Assembly: GCA_002423705.1 (NCBI GenBank)
Contig: DINW01000008.1
Span: 150,381 to 158,859, forward strand
Direction: 5' to 3'
Source of the DNA: Clostridium sp. UBA5530
Lineage (GTDB): Bacteria; Bacillota; Clostridia; Clostridiales; Clostridiaceae
Length of the DNA: 8,479 nt
Shown one piece after another: positions 1-6,141 of the stretch. Under the pieces are notes generated by a model that did no database searches, was not told the origin of the DNA, and worked only from the letters and a program-made list of their open reading frames with translations. Each line of letters starts with the position of its first letter. The first letter of the stretch is position 1. Both the position numbers and the translations under genes were made by a program.

Positions 1-131
1 AGAAGTGTTGATGGGTATAGGAGAGGTTGTCCACAAGTGCTATTATAGCTTTACGAAGGTAAAAACTAGGTGTATTTGATTTTATTTTAATCTCTAATTT
101 TCAATATATTAGGATTGTACCTTAACTTATT
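1..131. other. Unassigned window edge
   Basis: I see no gene here that can be supported. On the plus strand one open frame runs from the window edge to a TAG at 46-48 and another to a TGA near 77-79. Either could be the tail of a gene that starts outside the window, but both are too short to recognise. A small inverted repeat (TTTAC-GAAG-GTAAA, about 52-65) is followed by T-rich sequence and could be the weak end of such a gene. The rest is AT-rich. Confidence 0.3.
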
Positions 132-298
132 AAAAAAAAGTCCCACATGTGAGGTAAAGTGAAACTTAGTTTCAGGTGGAGTTTGTACTCCACCTGAAGG
201 TTAGTTGAACTTATCTAGGGTCGTAACTGCTGTTATGTTGAGCCTAAAGAGGATGGAGTGTTACAGCAGGTAGACATCAGATAAAATACATATGGGAC
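132..298 (-). ncRNA. Candidate structured non-coding RNA, possibly raiA-motif-like
   Basis: This stretch carries nested complementary segments far beyond chance. An outer stem pairs 289-298 with 140-149 (GTCCCATATG with CACATGGGAC-type complement, one mismatch or wobble). Inside it are 279-284 with 211-216 (TTATCT/AGATAA), 263-269 with 227-233 (CTGCTGT/ACAGCAG), a perfect 12-bp hairpin 171-182/187-198 with a 4-nt loop, and a small hairpin at 161-173 (GAAAC/GTTTC). The minus strand is chosen because the outer stem is followed there by eight T's (139 down to 132), as at an intrinsic terminator, whereas the plus strand has only A's. It lies about 50 bases behind the last feo gene, with no terminator between, so it may be either its own transcript or the feo 3' UTR. 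From memory the layout and some segments resemble the raiA-motif RNA common in Clostridia, but no raiA gene is in view. Structure is seen; class is inference. Confidence 0.55.
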
Positions 299-348
299 AA
301 AGTAAAAGTGAATTAGCTTAAATCTATATTAAACATATTTGTGTAGTG

Positions 349-489
349 CTAATGATTGGATTTCGGGCACCCTGAACAACTTGAGTAGCTTCCGGTGCAG
401 CATTTTCCCTTTTTAAAATCTTTGTAGGTATTATAACCTACTATGGCGAAGGTGCCGAGTACTAAAGCTCCTATAATAAATGTGGCCAT
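349..489 (-). CDS. FeoB-associated Cys-rich membrane protein
   Basis: A 46-residue protein. Residues 2-20 form one hydrophobic membrane segment (ATFIIGALVLGTFAIVGY), followed by a basic stretch (YKDFKKGK) and a cysteine-rich tail with Cys30, Cys31, Cys38 and Cys41 (KCC...SSCSGCPK). This is the pattern of the small FeoB-associated cysteine-rich membrane protein family, which is found directly behind feoB in many Firmicutes. The exact function is not settled; a role in handling or gating Fe(II) at FeoB is plausible, with the cysteines as metal ligands on the cytoplasmic side. The start is the ATG at 489, with a strong AAGGAGGGA ribosome binding site that overlaps the feoB stop codon (503-505), so translation is likely coupled to feoB. 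It is the last gene of the feo operon. Confidence 0.85.
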   Translation of the reverse strand: MATFIIGALVLGTFAIVGYNTYKDFKKGKCCTGSYSSCSGCPKSNH

Positions 490-502
490 AAAATCTCCCT
501 CC

Positions 503-2647
503 TTAAGCTAATGCTTTTTCTTTAGCTGATATAGTTTTGTTTTTAGTGTCTTTGTTAGGTCTAAATAGTAAGTATAGCAATGCAGCAAGGAAACCTAAGG
601 CTACAAAAGTACTTACACCAAAACCATTACCACTAAAGACCATTCCAAGTTGGTATATGATTAGTGAAATAACATAGGCGAATGCACTTTGATATCCTAT
701 GGCAAACCATGTCCATTTAGCAGAACCCATTTCACGTTTAATAGCGCCAATAGCTGCAAAGCAAGGAGCTGACAATAGGTTAAACACCAAGAAGGAATAA
801 GCGGAAAGCTGCGTAAAGGAACTTTGAAGGGTTGACCAGATTTCAGCCCCATTTTCAGCAACTTCTTCGAAACCATAAAGTATTCCAAAGGTACCAACAA
901 CATTTTCCTTAGCAATAAGTCCAGTAAAGGTAGCAACTGTAGCTTTCCAATCACCCCAACCAAGAGGTGAGAATATAGGTGCAATAGCATTTCCTATGGA
1001 AGCCAATATGGATTCAGAAGTCTCTACCATCTCAAAAGACCAATTAAAGGAGCTTAAGAACCATACTAAACCAGTGGCTAAGAATATGATAGTTCCAGCC
1101 TTTTTAATAAAGGACTTTCCTCTATCCCACATATGAATAAGGACTCCCTTAAAGGAAGGAAAATGATAAGGTGGAAGCTCCATAACAAAAGGTGCTGGAT
1201 CACCAGAAAACCTTTGAGTTTTCTTTAATATTATTCCTGATATTATAATAGCACCTATACCTATAAAGTAAGCTGAAGGAGCAACCCAAGGAGCATCAGA
1301 AAATAGAGCCCCTGCAATTAAAGCTATAATAGGTAATTTAGCAGAGCAAGGTATAAAGGTTGTAGTTATAATAGTCATTTTACGATCTCTGTCATTTTCA
1401 ATAGTCCTTGAAGCCATAATTCCAGGTACTCCACAACCTGTACCTATAAGCATTGGGATGAAAGACTTTCCAGAAAGACCGAACTTACTGAAGATTCTAT
1501 CCATGATAAAGGCTATACGAGCCATATATCCACAATCCTCTAATATGGCAAGGAAGAAGAATAAAACAAGCATCTGAGGTAAGAACCCTAGGACAGCACC
1601 AACCCCTGCGATTATTCCATCTAAAATAAGAGAGGTTAGCCATTCTGCACTGCCTACAGATACTAGAAAGTTTTCTATAGCAGGAGGAATAATATCTTCG
1701 AATAATACATCATTTACCCAATCGGTGGCACCAGTGCCAATGGTAGAGATAGATACATAATAAACTAGAAACATTACAGCAGCAAAAATAGGAAGGGCTA
1801 AAAATCTATTAGTAACAATACGGTCAATTTTGTCTGATACTGTAACCTTAATTTTATTTTGTTTATGAACACATTCCTTTATAATTTTGCCTATATAATT
1901 GTAACGTTCATTGGTTATTATGCTTTCTCTATCATCATCAAGAGCTTCTTCACATTGAAGTACTACTTTTTCTAAAGCTTTTACTATATCCGATGGTAGG
2001 TTAAGCTGTTCCAAAATTTTTTCATCACCCTCAAAAAGCTTAATGCTGAACCAGCGAAGATGATTAATATCAACAAAGGGTTTGACTATGCTTTTAATCT
2101 CCTCAAGAGCATTTTCTACATCCTTAGAGAATTTATGATTAGGAAAGGTCTTAATATTACCCTTTGCCATGGCTAAAGCCTTCTCTGCTACATTTATGGA
2201 TCCTTCACCCTTAAGAGCAGAGGTTTCTACAATTTGGCATCCAAGATAATTGCTTAATTTTTTCACATCTATGATATCTCCATTCTTACGAAGAATATCC
2301 ATCATATTAAGAGCTATGACTACAGGGATTCCCATCTCAGTTAATTGAGTTGTAAGATAAAGGTTTCTTTCAATATTAGTACTATCAATAATATTTATAA
2401 TTGCATTTGGGTTTTCTGAAAGAAGATAATTCCTAGATACAACCTCCTCAAGAGTATATGGTGAAAGGGAATATATTCCTGGCAAGTCTACTATGGTAAC
2501 CTCCTTATGGGCCTTTAGCTTTCCTTCCTTTTTTTCTACTGTTACTCCAGGCCAGTTTCCAACATATTGAGAACTACCAGTAAGATTATTGAACATGGTA
2601 GTTTTACCGCTGTTAGGATTACCAGCAAGGGCTATTTTCATACTCAT
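503..2647 (-). CDS. feoB: Ferrous iron transport protein B (Fe(II) permease)
   Basis: FeoB is the inner-membrane Fe(II) uptake protein, with a cytoplasmic G domain at the N terminus and a multi-span permease. The 714 residues are complete. The G domain shows G1 GNPNSGKTT (9-17), the G2 threonine at about 36 (GVTVEKKEG), G3 DLPG (54-57), G4 NMMD (114-117) and G5 SAL (143-145). A helical regulatory part follows to about residue 275. The permease starts near 281 and holds the two conserved cysteine motifs GTGCGVPGIMASRT (402-415) and IPCSAKLP (432-439), the segment AKENVVGTFG (579-588) and SAPCFAAIGAIKRE (626-639). The C terminus is shorter than in E. coli FeoB (773 residues) and ends in a basic tail. 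The ATG at 2647 is chosen over the in-frame ATG two codons later because AAGGAGG lies 8 bases before it. It follows feoA after 73 bases that contain an operator-like palindrome and a small hairpin. Confidence 0.97.
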   Translation of the reverse strand: MSMKIALAGNPNSGKTTMFNNLTGSSQYVGNWPGVTVEKKEGKLKAHKEVTIVDLPGIYSLSPYTLEEVVSRNYLLSENPNAIINIIDSTNIERNLYLTTQLTEMGIPVVIALNMMDILRKNGDIIDVKKLSNYLGCQIVETSALKGEGSINVAEKALAMAKGNIKTFPNHKFSKDVENALEEIKSIVKPFVDINHLRWFSIKLFEGDEKILEQLNLPSDIVKALEKVVLQCEEALDDDRESIITNERYNYIGKIIKECVHKQNKIKVTVSDKIDRIVTNRFLALPIFAAVMFLVYYVSISTIGTGATDWVNDVLFEDIIPPAIENFLVSVGSAEWLTSLILDGIIAGVGAVLGFLPQMLVLFFFLAILEDCGYMARIAFIMDRIFSKFGLSGKSFIPMLIGTGCGVPGIMASRTIENDRDRKMTIITTTFIPCSAKLPIIALIAGALFSDAPWVAPSAYFIGIGAIIISGIILKKTQRFSGDPAPFVMELPPYHFPSFKGVLIHMWDRGKSFIKKAGTIIFLATGLVWFLSSFNWSFEMVETSESILASIGNAIAPIFSPLGWGDWKATVATFTGLIAKENVVGTFGILYGFEEVAENGAEIWSTLQSSFTQLSAYSFLVFNLLSAPCFAAIGAIKREMGSAKWTWFAIGYQSAFAYVISLIIYQLGMVFSGNGFGVSTFVALGFLAALLYLLFRPNKDTKNKTISAKEKALA

Positions 2648-2666
2648 ATAACATTCCTCCTTATTG

Positions 2667-2684
2667 AGTTAGTTTTAACTAACT
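2667..2684. promoter_or_regulatory. DtxR-like operator (box A, before feoB)
   Basis: AGTTAGTTTTAACTAACT is a palindrome with 8-bp arms and a 2-bp centre. It matches the three palindromes upstream of the first feoA and resembles DtxR/IdeR-type sites. It lies inside the operon, just upstream of the feoB ribosome binding site. It may allow separate iron control of feoB, through an internal promoter or a roadblock, but I see no strong promoter here. The likely binder is the repressor encoded at 3429-3797. Confidence 0.6.
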
Positions 2685-2700
2685 ATAACTGATAAAATAT

Positions 2701-2714
2701 AGGCTTTACAGCCT
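2701..2714 (-). other. Small GNRA-loop hairpin between feoA and feoB
   Basis: Read on the minus strand this is AGGCT-GTAA-AGCCT, a 5-bp stem closed by a GNRA-type tetraloop, followed by a T-rich stretch and placed 7 bases behind the feoA stop codon. It could be a weak attenuator or an RNA processing or stability element that sets feoB level relative to feoA. The stem is too short to call a terminator. Confidence 0.35.
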
Positions 2715-2720
2715 CATAGA

Positions 2721-2942
2721 TTATTTTACTTCTATAATTTCTGCATCAGCCTTTCTGAGACTTAGTTCATAGTTTCGAACATTGATTTCCATAGGATCTC
2801 CTAGGGGGGCTACCTTACGGACAAATATCTCAACTCCTTTTGTAATACCCATATCCATTATTCTGCGCTTGATGGCTCCTTGGCCATGAAGTTTTACAAC
2901 GGTGACAGTTTCACCGCAATTTACAGATTTTAAAGTTTTCAT
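2721..2942 (-). CDS. feoA: FeoA family protein (second copy, next to feoB)
   Basis: A 73-residue cytoplasmic protein of the FeoA family, an SH3-like beta-barrel related to the C-terminal domain of DtxR and thought to assist FeoB. The sequence shows the usual pattern: a start of the type MKTLKSVNCGETVTVVKL, then the central RRIMDMGITKGVEIFV (about 27-42), a loop rich in Gly and Pro (APLGDPMEINVRNYELSLR) and a C-terminal strand AEIIEV. The ATG at 2942 has AAGGAGG shortly upstream, overlapping the stop codon of the preceding feoA (2955-2957). The gap of 12 bases implies one transcript and probably translational coupling. It is clearly different in sequence from the neighbouring copy, so the two are not a recent duplication. 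Confidence 0.93.
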   Translation of the reverse strand: MKTLKSVNCGETVTVVKLHGQGAIKRRIMDMGITKGVEIFVRKVAPLGDPMEINVRNYELSLRKADAEIIEVK

Positions 2943-2954
2943 ATGAATTCCTCC

Positions 2955-3167
2955 TTAAACCATAATTCTCTTTGCTATAGACTTGTCCAAAGCAACCCTA
3001 GTATCTTTAATGTTTAAAATCATATTTCCAGCTATCTCTGAAATAACTGTTACGGATTCACCTTCTACAAATCCCAAGTTTTTTAAGAATCTTCTAGTAT
3101 CATCTTTCCCAGTAATTCTTTTTATAAAATTCATCTCTCCAGTTTTAGCCATAGTTAAGGGAATCAT
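2955..3167 (-). CDS. feoA: FeoA family protein (first copy, operon leader)
   Basis: A 70-residue FeoA-like SH3 barrel and the first gene of the feo operon. The core is DTRRFLKNLGFVEGESVTVISE (about 23-44, only part of which is motif: LGFVEGE), followed by AGNMILNIKDTRVALDKSIAKRIMV, which matches the FeoA pattern in which a hydrophobic strand ends the protein. Tandem feoA genes in front of feoB are common in Clostridia, and the two products may play different roles or form a mixed assembly with FeoB. The ATG at 3167 follows AAAGGAGG with a 5-base gap. Its transcript should start near 3309, giving an untranslated leader of about 140 bases that includes operator boxes B, C and D at the DNA level. 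Confidence 0.92.
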   Translation of the reverse strand: MIPLTMAKTGEMNFIKRITGKDDTRRFLKNLGFVEGESVTVISEIAGNMILNIKDTRVALDKSIAKRIMV

Positions 3168-3185
3168 AAAAACCTCCTTTAATAT

Positions 3186-3203
3186 GGTTAGCCAAAACTA
3201 ACC
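3186..3203. promoter_or_regulatory. DtxR-like operator (box B)
   Basis: GGTTAGCCAAAACTAACC has 6-bp arms (GGTTAG/CTAACC). It is the copy closest to the DtxR/IdeR consensus in its outer arms. It lies just upstream of the ribosome binding site of the first feoA and next to a possible weak -10 (TACACT on the minus strand, 3206-3211). Confidence 0.6.
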
Positions 3204-3248
3204 TTAGTGTAAATAAAAATACTATAAAATAAATCATCTTTAACAATC

Positions 3249-3266
3249 AGTTAGTGAAGACTAACC
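3249..3266. promoter_or_regulatory. DtxR-like operator (box C)
   Basis: AGTTAGTGAAGACTAACC carries the arms GTTAGT/ACTAAC around a 4-bp centre. It is the middle of three similar boxes between the feo promoter and the first feoA, 35 bp centre to centre from box D and 63 bp from box B. Confidence 0.6.
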
Positions 3267-3283
3267 ATAAGACTAAATAAAAT

Positions 3284-3301
3284 AGTTAGTTTCAACTAAC
3301 C
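3284..3301. promoter_or_regulatory. DtxR-like operator (box D) at the feo transcription start
   Basis: AGTTAGTTTCAACTAACC carries 7-bp arms GTTAGTT/AACTAAC with a 2-bp centre (3285-3300). It lies just downstream of the predicted feo start site, at roughly +7 to +25, where a bound repressor would block promoter clearance. This makes it the best candidate for the main control site of the operon. Confidence 0.65.
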
Positions 3302-3315
3302 ACTTTCTATAACAA

Positions 3316-3344
3316 AGTATACTATCATTAGAAAACTATGTCAA
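3316..3344 (-). promoter_or_regulatory. Sigma-A promoter of the feo operon
   Basis: On the minus strand a perfect -35 TTGACA (3344-3339) is followed, after exactly 17 bases, by -10 TATACT (3321-3316). Transcription should start near 3309 and run through both feoA genes, feoB and the Cys-rich gene. Operator box D lies immediately downstream. Confidence 0.85.
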
Positions 3345-3366
3345 CACTAAATTCTAAATGTTGCTA

Positions 3367-3395
3367 TTGATAAAGAAATTTAACTTTGCTAACAT
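3367..3395 (+). promoter_or_regulatory. Promoter of the DtxR-family repressor gene
   Basis: TTGATA (3367-3372), 17 bases, then TAACAT (3390-3395): a reasonable sigma-A promoter with a start near 3402. It is divergent from the feo promoter. None of the four operator boxes overlaps it, the nearest ending at 3301, so strong autoregulation is not evident. Confidence 0.6.
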
Positions 3396-3428
3396 AAGAA
3401 TAAGGTCCTAAATAAGGAGGAATACGCC

Positions 3429-3797
3429 TTGAAAATTCAAGAATCAGCAGAAAATTACCTTGAAACTATATTAGTACTAAAAAATAAACAAGGGGAAGTA
3501 AGGTCTATAGATATAGTTAATGAACTTAACTTCACAAAACCAAGTGTTAGTAATGCCATGAAACAGCTTAGAGAAAATGGATATATTGTTATGGATACTA
3601 CAGGATATATAAATCTCACAGAAAAGGGCATGGATATTGCCACTAGAATCTATGAACGTCATATACTCATCAGTAAATATCTTATAGCCTTAGGGGTAAG
3701 TGAAGATACAGCTAGGGAGGATGCCTGCCGTATAGAGCACGTTATAAGCGAAGAAAGCTTTAATAAGATAAAAGAACATTGCAAAAATGTTAAATAG
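3429..3797 (+). CDS. DtxR/MntR-family metal-dependent repressor, short form
   Basis: A 122-residue DNA-binding repressor, probably sensing Fe(II). Residues 1-65 form the winged helix (VRSIDIVNEL, FTKPSVSNAMKQL recognition region about 35-47, wing at GYINLTEKG). Residues 70-120 form the dimer and metal domain. Cys100, Glu103 and His104 in DACRIEHVIS match DtxR Cys102, Glu105 and His106, which favours iron over manganese. Position 9 is Asn where DtxR has Met10 and MntR has Asp8, while Glu12 matches MntR Glu11. Of the DtxR ancillary ligands only His78 remains, with Ser82 and Arg96 in place of Glu and His. There is no C-terminal SH3 domain, so it is shorter than DtxR (226) and MntR (142). The start codon is TTG, with AAGGAGG 8 bases upstream and no better ATG. 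It is divergent from feo and 11 bases ahead of the DUF1848 gene. The likely targets are boxes A-D. Confidence 0.9.
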   Translation: MKIQESAENYLETILVLKNKQGEVRSIDIVNELNFTKPSVSNAMKQLRENGYIVMDTTGYINLTEKGMDIATRIYERHILISKYLIALGVSEDTAREDACRIEHVISEESFNKIKEHCKNVK

Positions 3798-3808
3798 TAG
3801 GTGAAATC

Positions 3809-4747
3809 ATGATTATAAGTGCCAGCAGAAGAACAGATATACCTGCCTTTTATAGTTCTTGGTTTTTTAATAGGTTAAAAGAGGGATTTGTCTATGTAGC
3901 AAGTCCCTTTAATGCTAAGAAAATAACAAGGATAGACCTTACGCCACAAGCTGTGGATGTTTTTGTATTTTGGACGAAAGACCCAGAACCTATGGTAAGA
4001 AGATTAGAAGAATTAAAACATTATCAATATTATTTTCAATTCACCTTAACTTCTTACAGAGAAGATATAGAGAAGGGTATTAGAGCTAAAAGAGATATTA
4101 TAGATACCTTTAAAAACTTGGCTGACACCATAGGAAAAGAAAAAGTCATATGGCGGTATGATCCCATACTGATAAATGATTTTTATAGTAAGGAATACCA
4201 TTACTATTGGTTTGAGAAATTTTGCAGTGAGCTGGAAGGATATACAGAAAATTGCATTATAAGCTTTTTAGATATGTACAAAAAAATAGAAAGCAATATG
4301 AAATCTATAAAAATAAAAAATTTATCTAAAGAGGAAAACATGGAGATAGCAAAGGAGTTAGTAAGTATAGCTTCAAAATATCATATTAAAATAAAAGCTT
4401 GCTGTGAAGATATGAACCTTACTTGGGTTGGAGTGGAAAAGGCCAGCTGTATAGACGAAAATCTCATATCTAAAATAATAAAAAGTCCCATTAATGTAAA
4501 GAAGGACTCTGGACAAAGGCCAGGTTGTATATGCGTAAAGAGCATAGACATAGGGAGCTATAATAGTTGCAGTCATGGTTGCAACTACTGTTATGCCAAT
4601 TTTAACGGAACCTTAGTGAGAAAAAATATTTTAAATCATGACTCCAATTCACCAATTTTAATAGGGAAGATAAAAGGTGATGAAGATATAATTGTAAAGA
4701 ACATGGAGAAGGTAACAATTTCAGAAGAACAACTTAAATTTTTATAA
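3809..4747 (+). CDS. DUF1848 family protein, probable Fe-S protein
   Basis: A 312-residue soluble protein that I recognise as DUF1848, a family without an established function. Family-like segments are the N-terminal MIISASRRTDIPAFYSSWF (1-19), VFVFWTKDPEPM (51-62), KVIWRYDPIL (112-121) and QRPGCICVKSIDIGSYNSC (236-254). The tail has Cys240 and Cys242, then Cys254, Cys258 and Cys261 as C-SHG-C-NY-C, a CX3CX2C motif of the radical-SAM type, but at the C terminus instead of the N terminus. Cys198 and Cys199 add a further pair. Binding of a [4Fe-4S] cluster is a fair inference; radical SAM activity is possible but unproved. The ATG at 3809 has only a weak AGGTG ribosome binding site and follows the repressor stop by 11 bases, so it is probably translated together with the repressor on one transcript. 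No clear terminator follows. Confidence 0.88.
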   Translation: MIISASRRTDIPAFYSSWFFNRLKEGFVYVASPFNAKKITRIDLTPQAVDVFVFWTKDPEPMVRRLEELKHYQYYFQFTLTSYREDIEKGIRAKRDIIDTFKNLADTIGKEKVIWRYDPILINDFYSKEYHYYWFEKFCSELEGYTENCIISFLDMYKKIESNMKSIKIKNLSKEENMEIAKELVSIASKYHIKIKACCEDMNLTWVGVEKASCIDENLISKIIKSPINVKKDSGQRPGCICVKSIDIGSYNSCSHGCNYCYANFNGTLVRKNILNHDSNSPILIGKIKGDEDIIVKNMEKVTISEEQLKFL

Positions 4748-4851
4748 TAAAAAGGCTAAAGAATCATAAGTGGGCTAAGTGAAATTGAAAAGGAACAGTT
4801 TGTTTTATTATCAAACAAGATTACAACATATATGGCATAGGGGGAGAAAGA

Positions 4852-5997
4852 ATGATACATTCTTATGAAAAAACAGTGTTATTAACAGGTGCCGGTGGTG
4901 GCATTGGATATGAAGCTGCAAAAGCATTTGCAAATATGGGTTCAAAAATCATCATAGTAGATATAGACCCAGATAAGGGTGAAAAAGCTATGGCAAATAT
5001 CAACGCAACACATTCAAATGCTGCGACTTTTTATCAAACAGATTTGTCAGAGGAGGTACAAGTAGAAAACCTTTGTAGTGATATCTTTTTAAATTTTGGA
5101 TGCCCAGATGTGATTTTTCATAATGCTACATGTATAACACTAGGAAACGTAGAGAATGTTGGCATTGATGCTTGGGATAAAGGATATGCAGTTAATCTCA
5201 AAGCACCTGTTCAAATTACATCTTATTTTCTACCACATATGAAAAAAAGAAATACAGGGTGCCTTGTTTTCGTTTCATCTTCTGGGGCAGCACCTTATAT
5301 GGGTGCATATGAGGTTTTTAAAACTGCACAGGTTGAACTTTCCAATACCTTGGCTATGGAGTTAGAAAATACACATGTGTACTCTTATACCATAGGTCCG
5401 GGCTTGGTGAAAACGGATACAGCACAAAAAAGCATTGAAATTATTGCTTCACAAATAAATATGAGTACAGAAGAATTTTACAAAATTAATGAGGCACATA
5501 TTCTTGAAGCGGCGGATGCCGGATTAGGGTTTGCTTTATCTGTGATAAACGCAAAGAAGTATCACGGACAAGAAATATCGTCCATTCAAGTTTTGAATGA
5601 TTTTAATTATTATGACCAACCAACTAAGGAAGCAAAGTCAGTTGATTTCGATAATAATCTTTTGCTTAAAATTATTAATACATTTCAAGAACAATATGAT
5701 GGCTGGCAGAAAATGAATATATTTGAGCGACAATGGGTATTGCGTGATTTTAAAAAAAGTATGGGAAGTACGGCAGACAAAGTCTATACTGATTTAAGTA
5801 CACTAGAAAAGAACCCTTTTTTAATCCTTGATGGCGAACACTGGAAGCTTTTTAAAAGGTTAAAAGCTTATTGGGAACGGCAACTTGAACTATTACAAGG
5901 ATATGAGAAGAATAAAAAGAAACTTGCAGAGAATAGTAATATTATTAAAGGTTGGATTGAAGATATCAATACCTTGCTTTCTTCTTTTGAACAGTAA
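4852..5997 (+). CDS. Short-chain dehydrogenase/reductase with C-terminal extension
   Basis: Residues 1-250 are a classical SDR Rossmann domain: TGAGGGIG cofactor loop (12-19), Asp37 after the second strand (VDIDP), which favours NAD over NADP, DL at 64-65, catalytic Asn115 (VNLKAP), Ser142-144 (VSSSG), Tyr153-XXX-Lys157 (YEVFK) and PG at 183-184. The usual NNAG motif reads HNATC (90-94), an unusual variant. The protein is 381 residues, against about 250 for the family. The extra part (about 255-381) is rich in Trp, Lys and Glu, looks helical, and has no motif I recognise. The substrate cannot be inferred. The ATG at 4852 follows AGGGGGA with a 6-base gap. The 104-base gap to the DUF1848 gene shows no strong promoter or terminator, so whether it belongs to that transcript is open. 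Confidence 0.9.
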   Translation: MIHSYEKTVLLTGAGGGIGYEAAKAFANMGSKIIIVDIDPDKGEKAMANINATHSNAATFYQTDLSEEVQVENLCSDIFLNFGCPDVIFHNATCITLGNVENVGIDAWDKGYAVNLKAPVQITSYFLPHMKKRNTGCLVFVSSSGAAPYMGAYEVFKTAQVELSNTLAMELENTHVYSYTIGPGLVKTDTAQKSIEIIASQINMSTEEFYKINEAHILEAADAGLGFALSVINAKKYHGQEISSIQVLNDFNYYDQPTKEAKSVDFDNNLLLKIINTFQEQYDGWQKMNIFERQWVLRDFKKSMGSTADKVYTDLSTLEKNPFLILDGEHWKLFKRLKAYWERQLELLQGYEKNKKKLAENSNIIKGWIEDINTLLSSFEQ

Positions 5998-6053
5998 CAA
6001 TATAGATAAAAAAATTTAAAATTACACCAGCCCTCATGATTTTTTTTATATTG
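5998..6053 (+). terminator. Possible weak AT-rich hairpin after the SDR gene
   Basis: CAATATA (5998-6004) pairs with TATATTG (6047-6053), and AAAAAAAT (6008-6015) with ATTTTTTT (6039-6046), with a 3-base bulge and a loop of about 23 bases. The stem starts directly behind the SDR stop codon. It is almost pure A-T with the T run inside the stem, so it is a poor terminator, but it is the only candidate before the next promoter. Confidence 0.3.
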
Positions 6054-6132
6054 GATTTATGGAGGTCGGTCTAGGAAGAGCAGGTGGATAGCAGATAAAG
6101 AAAATTTTTTCTATGAGTAGGGACTATGGACA

Positions 6133-6141
6133 TGTTATAAT
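6133..6141 (+). promoter_or_regulatory. Extended -10 promoter of the GGDEF gene
   Basis: TG-T-TATAAT (6133-6141) is a consensus extended -10 element. No good -35 is present at the right distance (ATGAGT or TGAGTA), which fits an extended -10 promoter. Transcription from about 6149 gives a leader of roughly 97 bases before the ATG. The leader can form a hairpin at 6195-6216 (GCT/AGC and CCTT/AAGG). I do not see the conserved core of the c-di-GMP-I riboswitch in it. Confidence 0.6.

Noticed and set aside
157..172. Sixteen-base exact repeat (AAGTGAAACTTAGTTT) shared with 8162-8177
   Set aside because: The second copy lies at the end of the GNAT gene and lacks all other parts of the folded RNA. 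The sequence is AT-rich and self-complementary, so chance is a fair explanation.
196..214. Operator-like GGTTAGTTGAACTTA inside the folded RNA element
   Set aside because: Only one arm matches boxes A-D, the second arm is broken, and the bases take part in or adjoin the RNA stems.
697..990. Open frame of 97 codons on the minus strand within feoB
   Set aside because: It is an out-of-frame shadow of feoB with no ribosome binding site and a low-complexity leucine-rich product.
2983..3201. Plus-strand open frame across the first feoA
   Set aside because: It lies antisense to a clear feoA, runs into the operator region and has no ribosome binding site.
3313..3335. Weak Fur-box resemblance (TAATGATA) inside the feo promoter spacer
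   Set aside because: Only half of the site fits; the remainder does not match the inverted repeat, and the GTTAGT boxes explain iron control better.
4373..4576. Minus-strand open frame inside the DUF1848 gene
   Set aside because: Antisense shadow without start signals or recognisable domain.
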